A stretch of 64,000 bases of DNA from Mycolicibacterium rhodesiae JS60 (GCA_000230935.2 AGIQ01000002.1:868001-932000), one strand, 5' to 3'; positions 37,978 through 47,581 are shown, counted from the stretch's first letter. Numbers and translations: made by a program. Notes: a model not told the origin generated them from the letters alone.

Positions 37978-38411
37978 CCACCGCCGAAACCCTGGCCGAA
38001 CCGCCGTTCGGTCCGATCCCACAGCCCACCGCCGTCTCCCAGCCACATTGGCGCGCAGCGGAAGCCGGAGAACTCGCGGTGCAACGTTGCGGCCAGTGCT
38101 TGCGCTACGTCTTCAACCCGGCGACGACCTGTCCCTATTGCCTGTCCACGGATCTGACCTGGCATCGCTCCTGCGGTCGCGGCGTCATCCACACCATGAC
38201 CACCGTCCACCGGGCGCCGACGCCGGGGGTCCAGACGCCCTACGTCGTCGCGGTCATCGAACTGGAGGAAGGCTGGTACATGCTGTCCAACATCGTCGAA
38301 TGCGCACCCGAAAGGGCATACATCGGCATGCCGGTGTCCGTCACGTTCTTGACGGCGGCGGCCGGTGTCGGGCTGCCGTTGTTCAAGCCGGCGCCGGAGG
38401 CCTCGGCGTGA
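37974..38411 (+). CDS. DUF35 OB-fold zinc-ribbon protein
   Basis: A 145-residue acyl-CoA-associated protein with an N-terminal rubredoxin-like zinc ribbon (CGQC…CPYC) and a C-terminal OB-fold. DUF35 proteins bind acyl-CoA and activate a thiolase-like partner; the partner here is the gene just upstream. The ATG is fixed by ATGA overlap. Start and stop overlaps on both sides indicate tight co-expression. Confidence 0.88.
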   Translation: MTTAETLAEPPFGPIPQPTAVSQPHWRAAEAGELAVQRCGQCLRYVFNPATTCPYCLSTDLTWHRSCGRGVIHTMTTVHRAPTPGVQTPYVVAVIELEEGWYMLSNIVECAPERAYIGMPVSVTFLTAAAGVGLPLFKPAPEASA

Positions 38412-38869
38412 ACAACGGGGCGGACTGGGCGATCGCCAGCCGCGCGCACGAGCGTGCGGTGCAGTTCGCTGAGGCCGCCAACGCCCGCGATGGCGCTGCG
38501 GTGGCCGAGCTCTTCAGCGATGACGGCGTTTGGGAGTTGCCAGGGATGGCCCCGGTGATCGGCCGCCGCGCCATCGCGGAGGCGTTCACGACGGTGATCG
38601 ACGGTTTCGACGACCTCGTCCAGATCGTTCATCCCGGTCTTGTCTCCGTCGGCCCGGATGGAGTCACGGCGCGTCACTACGTCACCGAGTTCGCAACGCG
38701 CCCGAGCGGCTCGTTCCTGCAAGCCGCGGTGTATGACGACATTCTCAATCCTGATGCGGGGTGGGGATTTTCGAGTCGGAAGCTGCGGCTGTTGTCGAAG
38801 TTTCCCATTTCCAGCGCGGCCCGGAACCAACTGAATCGCGCAGACAGCGAGGGTCATCGTGGAGTATGA
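38408..38869 (+). CDS. SnoaL/NTF2-like small protein
   Basis: A 153-residue protein with the alpha+beta cone pattern of the SnoaL/NTF2 superfamily (FAEAANARDGAAVAELFSDD, then GRRAIAEAFTTVIDGFDDL). Members include ketosteroid isomerase, polyketide cyclases and limonene epoxide hydrolase. No function can be fixed; isomerisation or dehydration of a cyclic intermediate would fit the context. GTG start overlaps the DUF35 stop, and its 3' end overlaps the hydratase by 11 bases. Confidence 0.75.
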   Translation: MNNGADWAIASRAHERAVQFAEAANARDGAAVAELFSDDGVWELPGMAPVIGRRAIAEAFTTVIDGFDDLVQIVHPGLVSVGPDGVTARHYVTEFATRPSGSFLQAAVYDDILNPDAGWGFSSRKLRLLSKFPISSAARNQLNRADSEGHRGV

Positions 38870-39635
38870 GGACTTCTTGATCGAACGCGCCGCCGAACAC
38901 GTGGTGACGATCGAGCTCTGCAGACCCGAAGGTAACTTTGTCAACGCCGCAGTGATCGGTCGACTTGCCGACATTCTGGAGAACCTCGCGGGAGATCCCC
39001 AGGTGCGGGTCGTGGTGCTGGCGAGCCAGGGGCGGCACTTCTGTGCTGGGGCAAGCCTGGACGGGGCAAGTACCCATCAGGGCGCCACCGACTCTGCGGG
39101 CACACACATCTACGACCACGCGATTCGGCTGTTCACTCAGCCGCTGCCGCTCATTGCCGCCGTGCAAGGCAGCGCCGTCGGAGCGGGTTTCGGCCTGGCG
39201 CTGGCTGCCGACCTGCGAGTGGCGACACCGAGCACCAAATTCGCGGCCAACTTCACTCGCTTGGGCTTCCATCATGGATTCGGCATGACCGTCACCCTCC
39301 CGCGTGTCGTCGGCCAGCAGCGAGCGTTGCAGCTGCTGTATACCGGCGCCCGCCTCACCGGCGCGGAGGCCTATCGCATCGGGCTCTGTGACCAGCTCGT
39401 CGATCCCGCGGAATTGCGCACTACTGCAATCGAACTCGCGATCGAAGTCGCCACAAGCGCACCACTGGCGGTATCGGCGGTGCGCGCCACGATGCGCGCC
39501 GGTCTGGCCGAAGCGGTGCGCAGCGCGCTCGTCCATGAACGGTCCGAGCAGGACCGATTGATGTCCACCGCCGACTTCGCTGAGGGTGTTGCCGCCAGTG
39601 CCAGTCGGCGCCGACCGATTTTCGTTGGCAGGTGA
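38859..39635 (+). CDS. enoyl-CoA hydratase/isomerase family protein
   Basis: A 258-residue crotonase. Oxyanion segments are clear (GRHFCAGASLDG and VQGSAVGAGFGLALAADL). At the usual catalytic Glu positions it reads NFTRLGFHHGFGMT, so one glutamate of true hydratases may be missing, and isomerase or hydrolase activity is possible. GTG start overlaps the previous gene. It is followed by an acyl-CoA dehydrogenase pair, matching a beta-oxidation order. Confidence 0.85.
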   Translation: MEYEDFLIERAAEHVVTIELCRPEGNFVNAAVIGRLADILENLAGDPQVRVVVLASQGRHFCAGASLDGASTHQGATDSAGTHIYDHAIRLFTQPLPLIAAVQGSAVGAGFGLALAADLRVATPSTKFAANFTRLGFHHGFGMTVTLPRVVGQQRALQLLYTGARLTGAEAYRIGLCDQLVDPAELRTTAIELAIEVATSAPLAVSAVRATMRAGLAEAVRSALVHERSEQDRLMSTADFAEGVAASASRRRPIFVGR

Positions 39636-39636
39636 A

Positions 39637-40749
39637 ATGAGTAGTCTCAGTATGCCATTCGCGAGTGCGGCGCCCGGTGACTCGGTGCTGCGCGCGGAGG
39701 TGCGGAAGTTCATAACAGACGAGTACGACACCGACCCGACGTTGTGCGGTCGCGGGTTTGACTGGGGATTTTCGGCCCGCTTAGCCGAACGGGGCTGGGT
39801 TGGGATGGTGATTCCCCCGGAGTACGGTGGTGCCGGCCGCAGCCCCGTGGATCAGCTGATCGTCGCCGAGGAACTGCTCGCCGCGCACGCCCCGATCGGT
39901 GCGCACCATGCCGCCGAACGGCAGACCGCGCCGATGTTGATGCGGTTCGGCACGGATCTCCAAAAGCGTCGGTTCCTACCTGAAATCGCCAGTGGTAAAA
40001 CAGGATTTGCGCTCGGCATGAGCGAACCCGATTCGGGATCGGACCTCGCGTCGGTGCGGTGCAAGGCGGTACCCACCGATGACGGTTGGCTACTCAACGG
40101 AACCAAAGTTTGGACTTCGTGGGCCGACCGTGTGCAATACGCGGTGGTGCTGTGCCGGACGTCGCCTGCCGTGGACTCAAAGCACACCGGGCTGAGTCAG
40201 CTGATGGTCGACCTGGCCGCTCCGGGCGTGACAGTGCGACCCATCACCACCATCGACGGTAGCGCGCACTTCGCCGAGGTGATCTTCGACGACGTTGCTG
40301 TGCCCGCCGACATGATGCTGGGTGTTGCCGGGCAGGGCTGGAAACAGATCAATGCCGAATTGGCTTATGAGAGAGGCGGTCCCGACCGCTGGCTGTCGTC
40401 GTTCAGAGTCTACGCGGCACTGGCTAAAGCATCACGGCGTGATGCGGCGGCGGCGGTGGAAGTCGGCCGGATGACGGCGTGGTACCGAGCCCTGCATGAA
40501 CTGTCCTATGGCATCGCCTCGGCGGTCACCGCCGGGGCGGAACCTGCCGTCGAAGCGGCATTGGTCAAAGACCTGGGAACGGCTTTCGAACAGCGGATCG
40601 TTGAAACCGCGCGTCGCTTCACTGGCGTCGCCGGCCCTGAGCTCGCTGCGGCCGTCAGTGACTTGATGCTGATCGCACCCGGATTCACCATCCGCGGCGG
40701 CAGCACCCAGGTGCTCCGCACCATCGTGGCACGGAGGTTCGCGCAATGA
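39637..40749 (+). CDS. acyl-CoA dehydrogenase (alpha-like subunit)
   Basis: A 370-residue FAD-dependent acyl-CoA dehydrogenase with [15 protein letters not shown] and WTSWADRVQYAVVLCRT. The position of the medium-chain catalytic Glu reads IRGGSTQVLR (Gly), so the base lies elsewhere. The next gene is a shorter dehydrogenase overlapping by four bases, giving the paired arrangement of the alpha2-beta2 FadE enzymes of mycobacterial sterol catabolism. The ATG at 39637 is preferred over in-frame codons inside the previous gene. Confidence 0.87.
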   Translation: MSSLSMPFASAAPGDSVLRAEVRKFITDEYDTDPTLCGRGFDWGFSARLAERGWVGMVIPPEYGGAGRSPVDQLIVAEELLAAHAPIGAHHAAERQTAPMLMRFGTDLQKRRFLPEIASGKTGFALGMSEPDSGSDLASVRCKAVPTDDGWLLNGTKVWTSWADRVQYAVVLCRTSPAVDSKHTGLSQLMVDLAAPGVTVRPITTIDGSAHFAEVIFDDVAVPADMMLGVAGQGWKQINAELAYERGGPDRWLSSFRVYAALAKASRRDAAAAVEVGRMTAWYRALHELSYGIASAVTAGAEPAVEAALVKDLGTAFEQRIVETARRFTGVAGPELAAAVSDLMLIAPGFTIRGGSTQVLRTIVARRFAQ

Positions 40750-41804
40750 CCACACCCGAGATCGGACTATTGCACGCGTCCTTGCAGCAGCTGTTGCAGA
40801 CGCATGACGAACCCTCCGAACTGCGTGCCGGCGAGGGTCATTGGATGTCAAAGGCCTGGCGCGATCTTGCCGAAATGGGGATCCCGTGGCTGGGGATCGA
40901 CGAAGACCGTGGCGGCAGTGGGGGAACGGCAACAGAGGCGGCCCTGGCCGTCCGTCTGCTCGCCGCGCATGGCGTTACCGTGCCGGTGGGCGAGATGGCG
41001 TTGCTGGCCGGCTGGGCCTTGACGAGGGCGCACCTCGACATCGCGCCGGACCAGCCGATCACGACAGCAGTCGGACCGAGCGCAGGTGGTCTGTCGGCCG
41101 TCCGCGACGGGGACGACATTCTGGTCACCGGGGAAGTACATGGCGTGCCGTGGGCCGCAGACTGCGAACTCATCGTGACCGCCGTGTCTGTCGGCGGCGA
41201 GGACCATGTCCTCGCGGTGCCGGTTAAGGCAGTGCGGGTGGAGCCCGGATATGACATCGCCGGTGAGCGGCGGGACACCGTCACCATCGACGGTCTACCC
41301 ATTCCCGCCAGTGCCGCCAGCGCGGTCCCCGGCGTGGCTGCTCTGCTCGCTGCACGCGCGGCCGCCATCCGAGCGGTTGCGATAGCCGGAGCCGCCGAAA
41401 CAGTGCTCGCGCTTACCGCCGAGCACGCGCGCATGCGGCGCCAGTTCGGCAAGCCGATCGGCCAGTTTCAGGCTGTTGGGCACATGGTTGCCGAACTGGC
41501 CGGTGCCACAGCAGCTACCCAAGCGGCAGCGGTGTTGGCGGTGACTGCACTCGAGACCGACGACGAGCGACTCGCCGCGGCCGCCAAGGTTGTGGCGTCC
41601 GAGTCGGCCGGCCGAATCGTGGCGCTCGCCCACCAGGTGCATGGCGCGATCGGAATGACCCGGGAGCACCCCCTGCACTTGCACACCCGCCACCTGCTCG
41701 CCTGGCGTGACGAGTACGGCAACGAGGATTACTGGGCGGCAGCCCTTGGTACCGCGACTTTGGCGCCGCCGCACGCCGCATGGGCGGCGGTGATGCCGCT
41801 ATGA
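40746..41804 (+). CDS. acyl-CoA dehydrogenase (beta-like subunit)
   Basis: A 352-residue acyl-CoA dehydrogenase subunit with a weak N-terminal half and a C-terminal HGAIGMTREHPLHLHTR block like other beta-type FadE partners (compare FadE18 in this window). ATGA overlap with its larger neighbour suggests stoichiometric synthesis of a heteromer. It also overlaps the racemase gene. Confidence 0.86.
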   Translation: MTTPEIGLLHASLQQLLQTHDEPSELRAGEGHWMSKAWRDLAEMGIPWLGIDEDRGGSGGTATEAALAVRLLAAHGVTVPVGEMALLAGWALTRAHLDIAPDQPITTAVGPSAGGLSAVRDGDDILVTGEVHGVPWAADCELIVTAVSVGGEDHVLAVPVKAVRVEPGYDIAGERRDTVTIDGLPIPASAASAVPGVAALLAARAAAIRAVAIAGAAETVLALTAEHARMRRQFGKPIGQFQAVGHMVAELAGATAATQAAAVLAVTALETDDERLAAAAKVVASESAGRIVALAHQVHGAIGMTREHPLHLHTRHLLAWRDEYGNEDYWAAALGTATLAPPHAAWAAVMPL

Positions 41805-42943
41805 CGGCCGCCGGGTCGGGCTTGCCCCTTGCCGGTATCCGGGTGCTGGATCTGACGCGCCTATTGCCGGGGAACTTCGCCACGTTGACGTTGGCGCTGC
41901 TCGGTGCCGACGTGGTGAAGGTTGAAGACAGCGGAGCCGGCGACTACCAACGCGAATTCGGAGTCCAGCTCGACGGTGCTGGAGCCAGCCACCACATGGT
42001 CAACCGGGCGAAGCGCTCCGTTGTCATCGATCTGAAGACTGCGGAGGGTCGACAGCGATTCGAACAGCTCGTCGCAACATCGCATGTGCTGGTCGAATCT
42101 TTTCGGCCGGGGGTGCTCAGCCGGTTGGGATATCCGATCGAAAAGTTGCATGAGCTGAAAGCCGATTTGATTGTCGCGTCGATCTCGGGCTACGGAGCGA
42201 CCGGCCCGCTGGCACAGGTTGCCGGGCACGATCTCAACTACCTGGCGGAGTCCGGTGTGCTCGACCAGATGGGTCGAGCCGGCGGCCTGCCCAGCTTGCC
42301 TCCCCTGCCCCTAGCTGACCTCATCGGCGGCGGGCTGATGCCGGCGCTGCTCATCATCGCCTACCTACGCGAGGCCGAACGCAGCGGGAAGGGCCACTGG
42401 TTGGATGCCTCGATGACCGAAGGCCTGGCTTTGCTGCCGCATGTGCTCGTTGCCGACGTCGTGGCGGGTGACGAGGCGCCGCAACGGGGGATGGGACTGC
42501 TCACAGGTGGGCTGGCGTGCTACTCGGTCTATAAGTGTGCGGACGGGGAGGTCGTCGTCGGTGCTCTCGAGGAGCGGTTCTGGAAGACGGTGTGCGACAT
42601 CGTCGGGGGGTTGGACGCCTATCGCGACGATCATTGGAATCCGGCGACGCAGGAGTCGATCCGCGACCGGCTGAGCGACTATTTCGCCACGCGCACGCGC
42701 GCGGACGTCGAGGCCGCGTTCTCGGGCGCCGATGCGTGTGTGAGCGTGGTGCGCAGCTTCCGCGAGGCGCTGGCCAGCGAACATGCCGTGGCTCGCAACT
42801 ATTTGCAATCGGTGGCTGACTGCCCGCTTCCGGTGCTGGCCTTTCCGGCGATGGTCGATGGCGCGCGACTGCCCGAACGAGGCCGGGCACCGCGGCAAGG
42901 CGAACAGACCACCGAGCTTTTCGGCGGCGGCGAACCGTGGTAG
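41801..42943 (+). CDS. alpha-methylacyl-CoA racemase-like CaiB family protein
   Basis: A 380-residue CoA-transferase-family protein. It keeps the racemase dyad: His143-Asp144 in AGHDLNYLAESGV and Asp173 in PLADLIGGG, the same 30-residue spacing as His126/Asp156 of M. tuberculosis MCR. That points to epimerising a 2-methylacyl-CoA rather than moving CoA. ATG fixed by ATGA overlap. It is the last gene before a short gap with an internal promoter motif. Confidence 0.8.
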   Translation: MTAAGSGLPLAGIRVLDLTRLLPGNFATLTLALLGADVVKVEDSGAGDYQREFGVQLDGAGASHHMVNRAKRSVVIDLKTAEGRQRFEQLVATSHVLVESFRPGVLSRLGYPIEKLHELKADLIVASISGYGATGPLAQVAGHDLNYLAESGVLDQMGRAGGLPSLPPLPLADLIGGGLMPALLIIAYLREAERSGKGHWLDASMTEGLALLPHVLVADVVAGDEAPQRGMGLLTGGLACYSVYKCADGEVVVGALEERFWKTVCDIVGGLDAYRDDHWNPATQESIRDRLSDYFATRTRADVEAAFSGADACVSVVRSFREALASEHAVARNYLQSVADCPLPVLAFPAMVDGARLPERGRAPRQGEQTTELFGGGEPW

Positions 42944-42981
42944 AAATATTGATGATCGTTTGTTCATGAAGGAGGCGCGGG
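42944..42981 (+). promoter_or_regulatory. internal promoter region with shared motif
   Basis: A 38-base AT-rich gap (TAGAAATATTGATGATCG…) holding CGTTTGTTCA at 42957-42966, the reverse complement of TGAACAAACG, then AAGGAGG six bases before the next ATG. The motif links it to the other island promoters and suggests a transcript start here. Confidence 0.4.
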
Positions 42982-44619
42982 ATGGCGATTAGCCCGGATG
43001 TCGCTTCGATGTCCGCGCATCCGCGTCCCGCCACCTTGCTGCACGGTGTCACCCATGACGACTGGACCTGGACGACCACCAACGCAGCCGAGGCGATCGC
43101 TGGCGTCCTGACACCGCTTGGCTGGTCGTTGTGGGGACGGTGCGGCGAGCGGGCAATGCGACGCATCTTTCACGCGGTCGGGGGGTTGCCCAAGCGCGAA
43201 CTCGAGGTGCCGACAAATGAGACCGACCTCGTCATCAACATCTTCTACGGGCGCATTGCGATCAACGTCGACACCTTCATCAAGATCGGCAACATCATGC
43301 CCGGCACCAGCGGCGCAAGCGTGGCGAACGAGTTGCTGGGCTACATCCCCGATGGCATCTCGGTCGCCGCCAACCGACGCCGGTATCCCATTGTGGCGGC
43401 ACGCTTTCCGGCCGTATTCGCCACGACGCCGGCGCGGGCAAGGTCGTTGACCATGGTCACCGACCAGTGGTATCGACAGACCATCGGCACTGTTGCCGGC
43501 CTGGGCCTAGATCAGGCGCGCCAAGTGTTCGCCGATGCCCGGAAGCGTTTCGAGCACGCTGTCTTCATTCAGACGTTGAACACCACCGCAGTCATTCAGC
43601 CGATCTTCACCAGTCTGCGCGCGCTCGCGGAGAAGACCGACATGGACGCGAACCGCCTGATGGTCGGTCACGGCTCGCACGCCGAAACAGAGTTGGTCCG
43701 GGACCTTTGGGACTGCGCGCAGGGAAGGGTCGACCTCGAGACCGTCGCGCGCCGGTACGGCTACCACGGGCCGGATGAGGGACAGATTGCCGGCCGGGTG
43801 TGGCGCATCGACCCATCGCCGCTCCAGCGGGTTGTGGAGACCTACCGGTCCCTTGGCGCCGATCGTGACCCAGTCGCTGAGCATGAGGCCAACGTCGCTG
43901 CGCGGCAGACTGCGGAGCGGGAGTTGCTGACCAGGTGCAGTCCGGTCCAGCGTCCCTATGCGCGAGCAGTATTGGCGATGGCGGCGCGGTGGATGCCGTT
44001 ACGGGGCGGCTGCAAAGTGGCGTTCCTCCAGAGTCTGGATGTATGCCGGGCCGCGGCGGTCCGGATCGGTGAGCATCTGGTCGACGCGGGCATCCTGGGC
44101 GATCCGCGGGACGCCTTCTTCCTCACCTGCGAGGAACTCGTGGGCGGCCCCGCTTCCGATGCGCCCGCAGCAATAGCCGCTCGCCGAGCCGAGTTCGAGG
44201 AGTTCCGCACCCTGGACCTACCGGTGTCGTGGCGCGGCAATCCGATACCGGTGAGCACCGGGGCCCCGTCGCGGCCCATTGGAGAACCAGCCACCACCCT
44301 CACCGGCGTGGGCTGCAGCGGCGGCGAGGTGACGGCACGTGCGCGGGTCGTGCTCGACCCCGCCGACGTCGAAATGGAGGTGGGCGAGATCCTGGTCGCG
44401 CGCACCACCGACCCGAGCTGGGCATCGGTGATGTACTGCGCGGCAGCGCTTCTCGTCGATATTGGTGGTCAACTCAGTCATGCCGCGGTCGTGGCGCGGG
44501 AGCTGGGGATCCCGTGCGTGATGGACCTCGGCACGGCTACCACAGCTCTGAACGATGGTGACCTACTACACGTCGATGGGCGAACCGGCGTGGTCCAGAT
44601 TTTAGAGAGGGCGAGATGA
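42982..44619 (+). CDS. PEP-utilising phosphohistidine-domain protein lacking ATP-grasp
   Basis: A 545-residue protein whose last ~90 residues are the swivelling phosphohistidine domain of PEP synthase/PPDK (TDPSWASVM…GGQLSHAAVVARELGIPCV, His500). In the kinases this His carries phosphate delivered from an ATP-grasp domain, but no such domain is present: the first 450 residues are helical and resemble the substrate-binding middle part of rifampin-phosphotransferase-like proteins. Either a partner phosphorylates His500 or the chemistry differs. It starts a transcript-like unit and overlaps an SDR by four bases. Confidence 0.78.
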   Translation: MAISPDVASMSAHPRPATLLHGVTHDDWTWTTTNAAEAIAGVLTPLGWSLWGRCGERAMRRIFHAVGGLPKRELEVPTNETDLVINIFYGRIAINVDTFIKIGNIMPGTSGASVANELLGYIPDGISVAANRRRYPIVAARFPAVFATTPARARSLTMVTDQWYRQTIGTVAGLGLDQARQVFADARKRFEHAVFIQTLNTTAVIQPIFTSLRALAEKTDMDANRLMVGHGSHAETELVRDLWDCAQGRVDLETVARRYGYHGPDEGQIAGRVWRIDPSPLQRVVETYRSLGADRDPVAEHEANVAARQTAERELLTRCSPVQRPYARAVLAMAARWMPLRGGCKVAFLQSLDVCRAAAVRIGEHLVDAGILGDPRDAFFLTCEELVGGPASDAPAAIAARRAEFEEFRTLDLPVSWRGNPIPVSTGAPSRPIGEPATTLTGVGCSGGEVTARARVVLDPADVEMEVGEILVARTTDPSWASVMYCAAALLVDIGGQLSHAAVVARELGIPCVMDLGTATTALNDGDLLHVDGRTGVVQILERAR

Positions 44620-45488
44620 GATTTGATGGGCAGGTCGCACTCATCACCGGCGCCGGCCGGGGACTGGGGCGCTCGTATGCGCTCGAGTTGGCTGCGCGCG
44701 GCGCCGCCGTTGTTGTCAACGACATCGGGACGGCACTCAATGGTGACGGCGGAGGGCGCGGGCCCGCCGACGAGGTGGTTGCCCAGATCCTGGCCAATGG
44801 CGGCCGCGCCGTCGCCGACGTCCACTCCGTCGCCGACGCGGCGAGCGCGGCGCAGATCGTCGCTACCGCCCTCGATGAGTTCGGCCGGCTCGACATCATC
44901 GTCAACAACGCCGGCATCCTCGACGACCGGGCGCTGCACAAGATGACGCCGGCTCAGGCCGGACCGGTCATTCAAACCCATCTCATGGGCGCGCTCAATG
45001 TGTCCATTCCGGCGTGGACGGTGTTCCGGGAGCAACAGTACGGCCGAATCGTCAACACGACCTCCACCGCGGGCTTGTTCGGGAATTTCGGCCAGAGCGG
45101 CTACGCCGCCGCCAAGGCCGGGATCGTCGGGCTCACCAAGGTCCAAGCCATCGAAGGAGCGAAATACGGCATCCGCGCCAACGCACTGGCACCGGGCGCC
45201 GTCACGCGGATGACACCCGACGGCGTCGTGGCTCAACCGGAACGGTTGGCTCCGGAGCTGGTCGCGCCCGTCGTCGTCTACCTGAGCCATTCGACGTGCT
45301 CGTTGACCGGCGAGGTATTGCGGGCCTCGGGTGGTCACGTCGCCCGCATCTTCATCGGTGTCACCGCGGGGATTGAGGACGATGCGCTCACACCGGAGGC
45401 GATCGCCGAGCGCATCGACGCGATCATGGATACCGGCCAGTTCACAATCCCCGCCAGCGCCCTGGACAACATGCGGGTGGCGACATGA
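44616..45488 (+). CDS. SDR, 3-hydroxyacyl-CoA dehydrogenase (MFE-2 like)
   Basis: A 290-residue SDR with TGAGRGLG, the long NDIGTALNGDGGGRG insertion, NNAG and YAAAK motif, the pattern of the dehydrogenase half of peroxisomal multifunctional enzyme 2 and its actinobacterial homologues. It likely oxidises a 3-hydroxyacyl-CoA. Overlaps both neighbours by four bases. Confidence 0.88.
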   Translation: MRFDGQVALITGAGRGLGRSYALELAARGAAVVVNDIGTALNGDGGGRGPADEVVAQILANGGRAVADVHSVADAASAAQIVATALDEFGRLDIIVNNAGILDDRALHKMTPAQAGPVIQTHLMGALNVSIPAWTVFREQQYGRIVNTTSTAGLFGNFGQSGYAAAKAGIVGLTKVQAIEGAKYGIRANALAPGAVTRMTPDGVVAQPERLAPELVAPVVVYLSHSTCSLTGEVLRASGGHVARIFIGVTAGIEDDALTPEAIAERIDAIMDTGQFTIPASALDNMRVAT

Positions 45489-47581
45489 CGCGCAACGGTG
45501 CCGACTCGCCGATGCTGCGCCCCAAGGGGATTGCCGTCATCGGGGCCTCCGATCGACCGTCGAACATCGGCCGGCGCGTACTGGCGTGCCTGCGTCAGCA
45601 CGCATTCCACGGCGAGCTGGCGGTGGTGAATCCGACGGTCGCCGAGGTCGAAGGTGTCGCGTCCTTTCCGACCATCTCTGCGGTGCCGTTCGCCGTTGAT
45701 CTCGCACTGATCGCCGTTGCCGCATCGAAGGTGGCTGACGCGTTGTGTGCCGCGAGCGATCACGGCGTGCGTGCCGCGGTGGTGTATTCATCGGGATTCG
45801 GAGAAACCGGCGAGGACGGACAGCGGCTACACGACGAACTTGCGGCGATCGCGACCCAACGCCGAATCACGTTGCTGGGACCGAATTGCCAGGGGTTCGC
45901 CGACTTGCGCAGCGGGGTTGCCGCCACGTTCGCGCCGGCCGTGCACGCCGCCGCGGGCGGCACCGTCGCGCCGGTTGCCTATGTCGGTCAAAGCGGTGCG
46001 ATCGGGGGCGCGTTCTTCGACCTAGCGAGGTACCGCGGCGTGACGCCATCCTGCTGGGTCAGCACGGGCAATGAAGCGGGTCTGTCGGTCGTCGAGTCCG
46101 CCATCGAATTGCTCGATGCCGGACCTCTGGCGCTGCTGTGTCTCTACCTGGAACGCCCCCCGGATGGCGGCGAGTGGCAGCGTCTGCTGGAACGCGCTGA
46201 ACTCGCCGGAACCAGAGTCGCGGTGCTGCGATCGGGACGTTCGGCTGCCGGCAGGCGGGCCGCGGCGTCCCATACCGGAGCGTTGGTAGGCGACGATCGA
46301 CCATTTGAATTAGCTTGCGCCCAAGGCGATGTCATCACCGTCGACGATGTCGAGGAGTTGGTCGACGTTGCTGCCGCCGTGGTGGGCGGCTTGGGATCGG
46401 ACCAGGACGGCGTGGCCGTGATCACCACGTCAGGCGGCGCGGGTGGTCTGGCCGCTGACTTGTTGGCCACCCGACACATGGCCACACCGGTGCTGTCTGA
46501 TCAGACCCAAGCCAGGCTGGCGGAGCTTCTCCCGTCCTATGCGGCGGTGACCAATCCAGTGGACGTCACCGCCGATCTGATGGTGAGTACCCCTGAACGC
46601 CTCGGTGATGTCGCCACTTGCGCGGCGGCCGACGAGCAGGTGGGTCAGGTGCTCGTGATCTTGACCAACGTCGTCGGCGAGATGGCCGAACGGGTTGTCG
46701 ACTCCCTGCTTTCGGTGACTCGGATACCGATGGCGGTGGCGTATCTCGCCGCCCCAGACGCTGCCAGCAAGCCCATCGCGCGCTTGCGCGACGCGGGGAT
46801 CGCGGTTTACAGCGGCATCGGGCCCGCGGTCACCGCCATGGCAGCGCTGCGGCGCACCGGCGGCCGAACGCGCCCCGGCCCGGCGCCGACGGACGTGAAC
46901 ACGATGCCGCAGCTGCCGCCGGGCGAAGTTCTGACCGAATGGGCGGGCACACCCGTGCTGGACTGGGCCGGCGTCGGCCGCCCGCCCGCCGCCCTGGTTT
47001 CCGCGGTTGACGACCTAGCGGCAGCGGTGGCCGAGCTCGGCGGCCACGCGGTCTTGAAGGTGCAGTCTCCCAACGTAACCCACAAGAGCGAACTCGGAGC
47101 GGTGCGCGTCGGCATCGGCGAATCCGAGGCCGCAGCAGTCGGCGCGGAGATGGTCTCGGCGGTGCAGCAGGCGCTGCCGACGGCCGTCATCGAAGGGATC
47201 CTGGTGCAGGAGCTGTGCGCGCCGGGGGTCGAACTTCTGGTGGGGATACAGGCGGGCGCAAACGGCTTCCCGCCGACCATCACCGTCGGGATGGGCGGAA
47301 CCGGCGTCGAGATCTATCGCGACGTCGCGTCTGCTTTCGCCCCGCTCGACGAGGACGGCGCCGACACGCTGATCTCAACGCTGCGCGGCTCGGTATTGCT
47401 CGACGGGTTCCGCGGACGTCCGCGAGCCGATCGCCAAGCTGCTGCACACGCGGTCGCTGCCTTCTCGCGGATCGCCCAGCTTCCCGGCCTCATTGAAGCC
47501 GAAATCAACCCATTGATCGTCCACGCCGACGGCGCTGGCGCTACCGCGGCTGACCTCGTTATCCGCAAGAAGGAGGACTAA
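45485..47581 (+). CDS. ADP-forming acyl-CoA synthetase (fused alpha-beta)
   Basis: A 698-residue NDP-forming acyl-CoA ligase: CoA-binding domain (~10-105), succinyl-CoA-synthetase-like domain with phospho-His263 (SHTGAL), and C-terminal ATP-grasp (~485-690; KVQSPNVTHKSELGAV). Such enzymes form acyl-CoA with ATP to ADP and phosphate. In this operon it may activate or release the ring acid or an end product. The stop overlaps the next ATG by one base (TAATG). Confidence 0.9.
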   Translation: MTRNGADSPMLRPKGIAVIGASDRPSNIGRRVLACLRQHAFHGELAVVNPTVAEVEGVASFPTISAVPFAVDLALIAVAASKVADALCAASDHGVRAAVVYSSGFGETGEDGQRLHDELAAIATQRRITLLGPNCQGFADLRSGVAATFAPAVHAAAGGTVAPVAYVGQSGAIGGAFFDLARYRGVTPSCWVSTGNEAGLSVVESAIELLDAGPLALLCLYLERPPDGGEWQRLLERAELAGTRVAVLRSGRSAAGRRAAASHTGALVGDDRPFELACAQGDVITVDDVEELVDVAAAVVGGLGSDQDGVAVITTSGGAGGLAADLLATRHMATPVLSDQTQARLAELLPSYAAVTNPVDVTADLMVSTPERLGDVATCAAADEQVGQVLVILTNVVGEMAERVVDSLLSVTRIPMAVAYLAAPDAASKPIARLRDAGIAVYSGIGPAVTAMAALRRTGGRTRPGPAPTDVNTMPQLPPGEVLTEWAGTPVLDWAGVGRPPAALVSAVDDLAAAVAELGGHAVLKVQSPNVTHKSELGAVRVGIGESEAAAVGAEMVSAVQQALPTAVIEGILVQELCAPGVELLVGIQAGANGFPPTITVGMGGTGVEIYRDVASAFAPLDEDGADTLISTLRGSVLLDGFRGRPRADRQAAAHAVAAFSRIAQLPGLIEAEINPLIVHADGAGATAADLVIRKKED

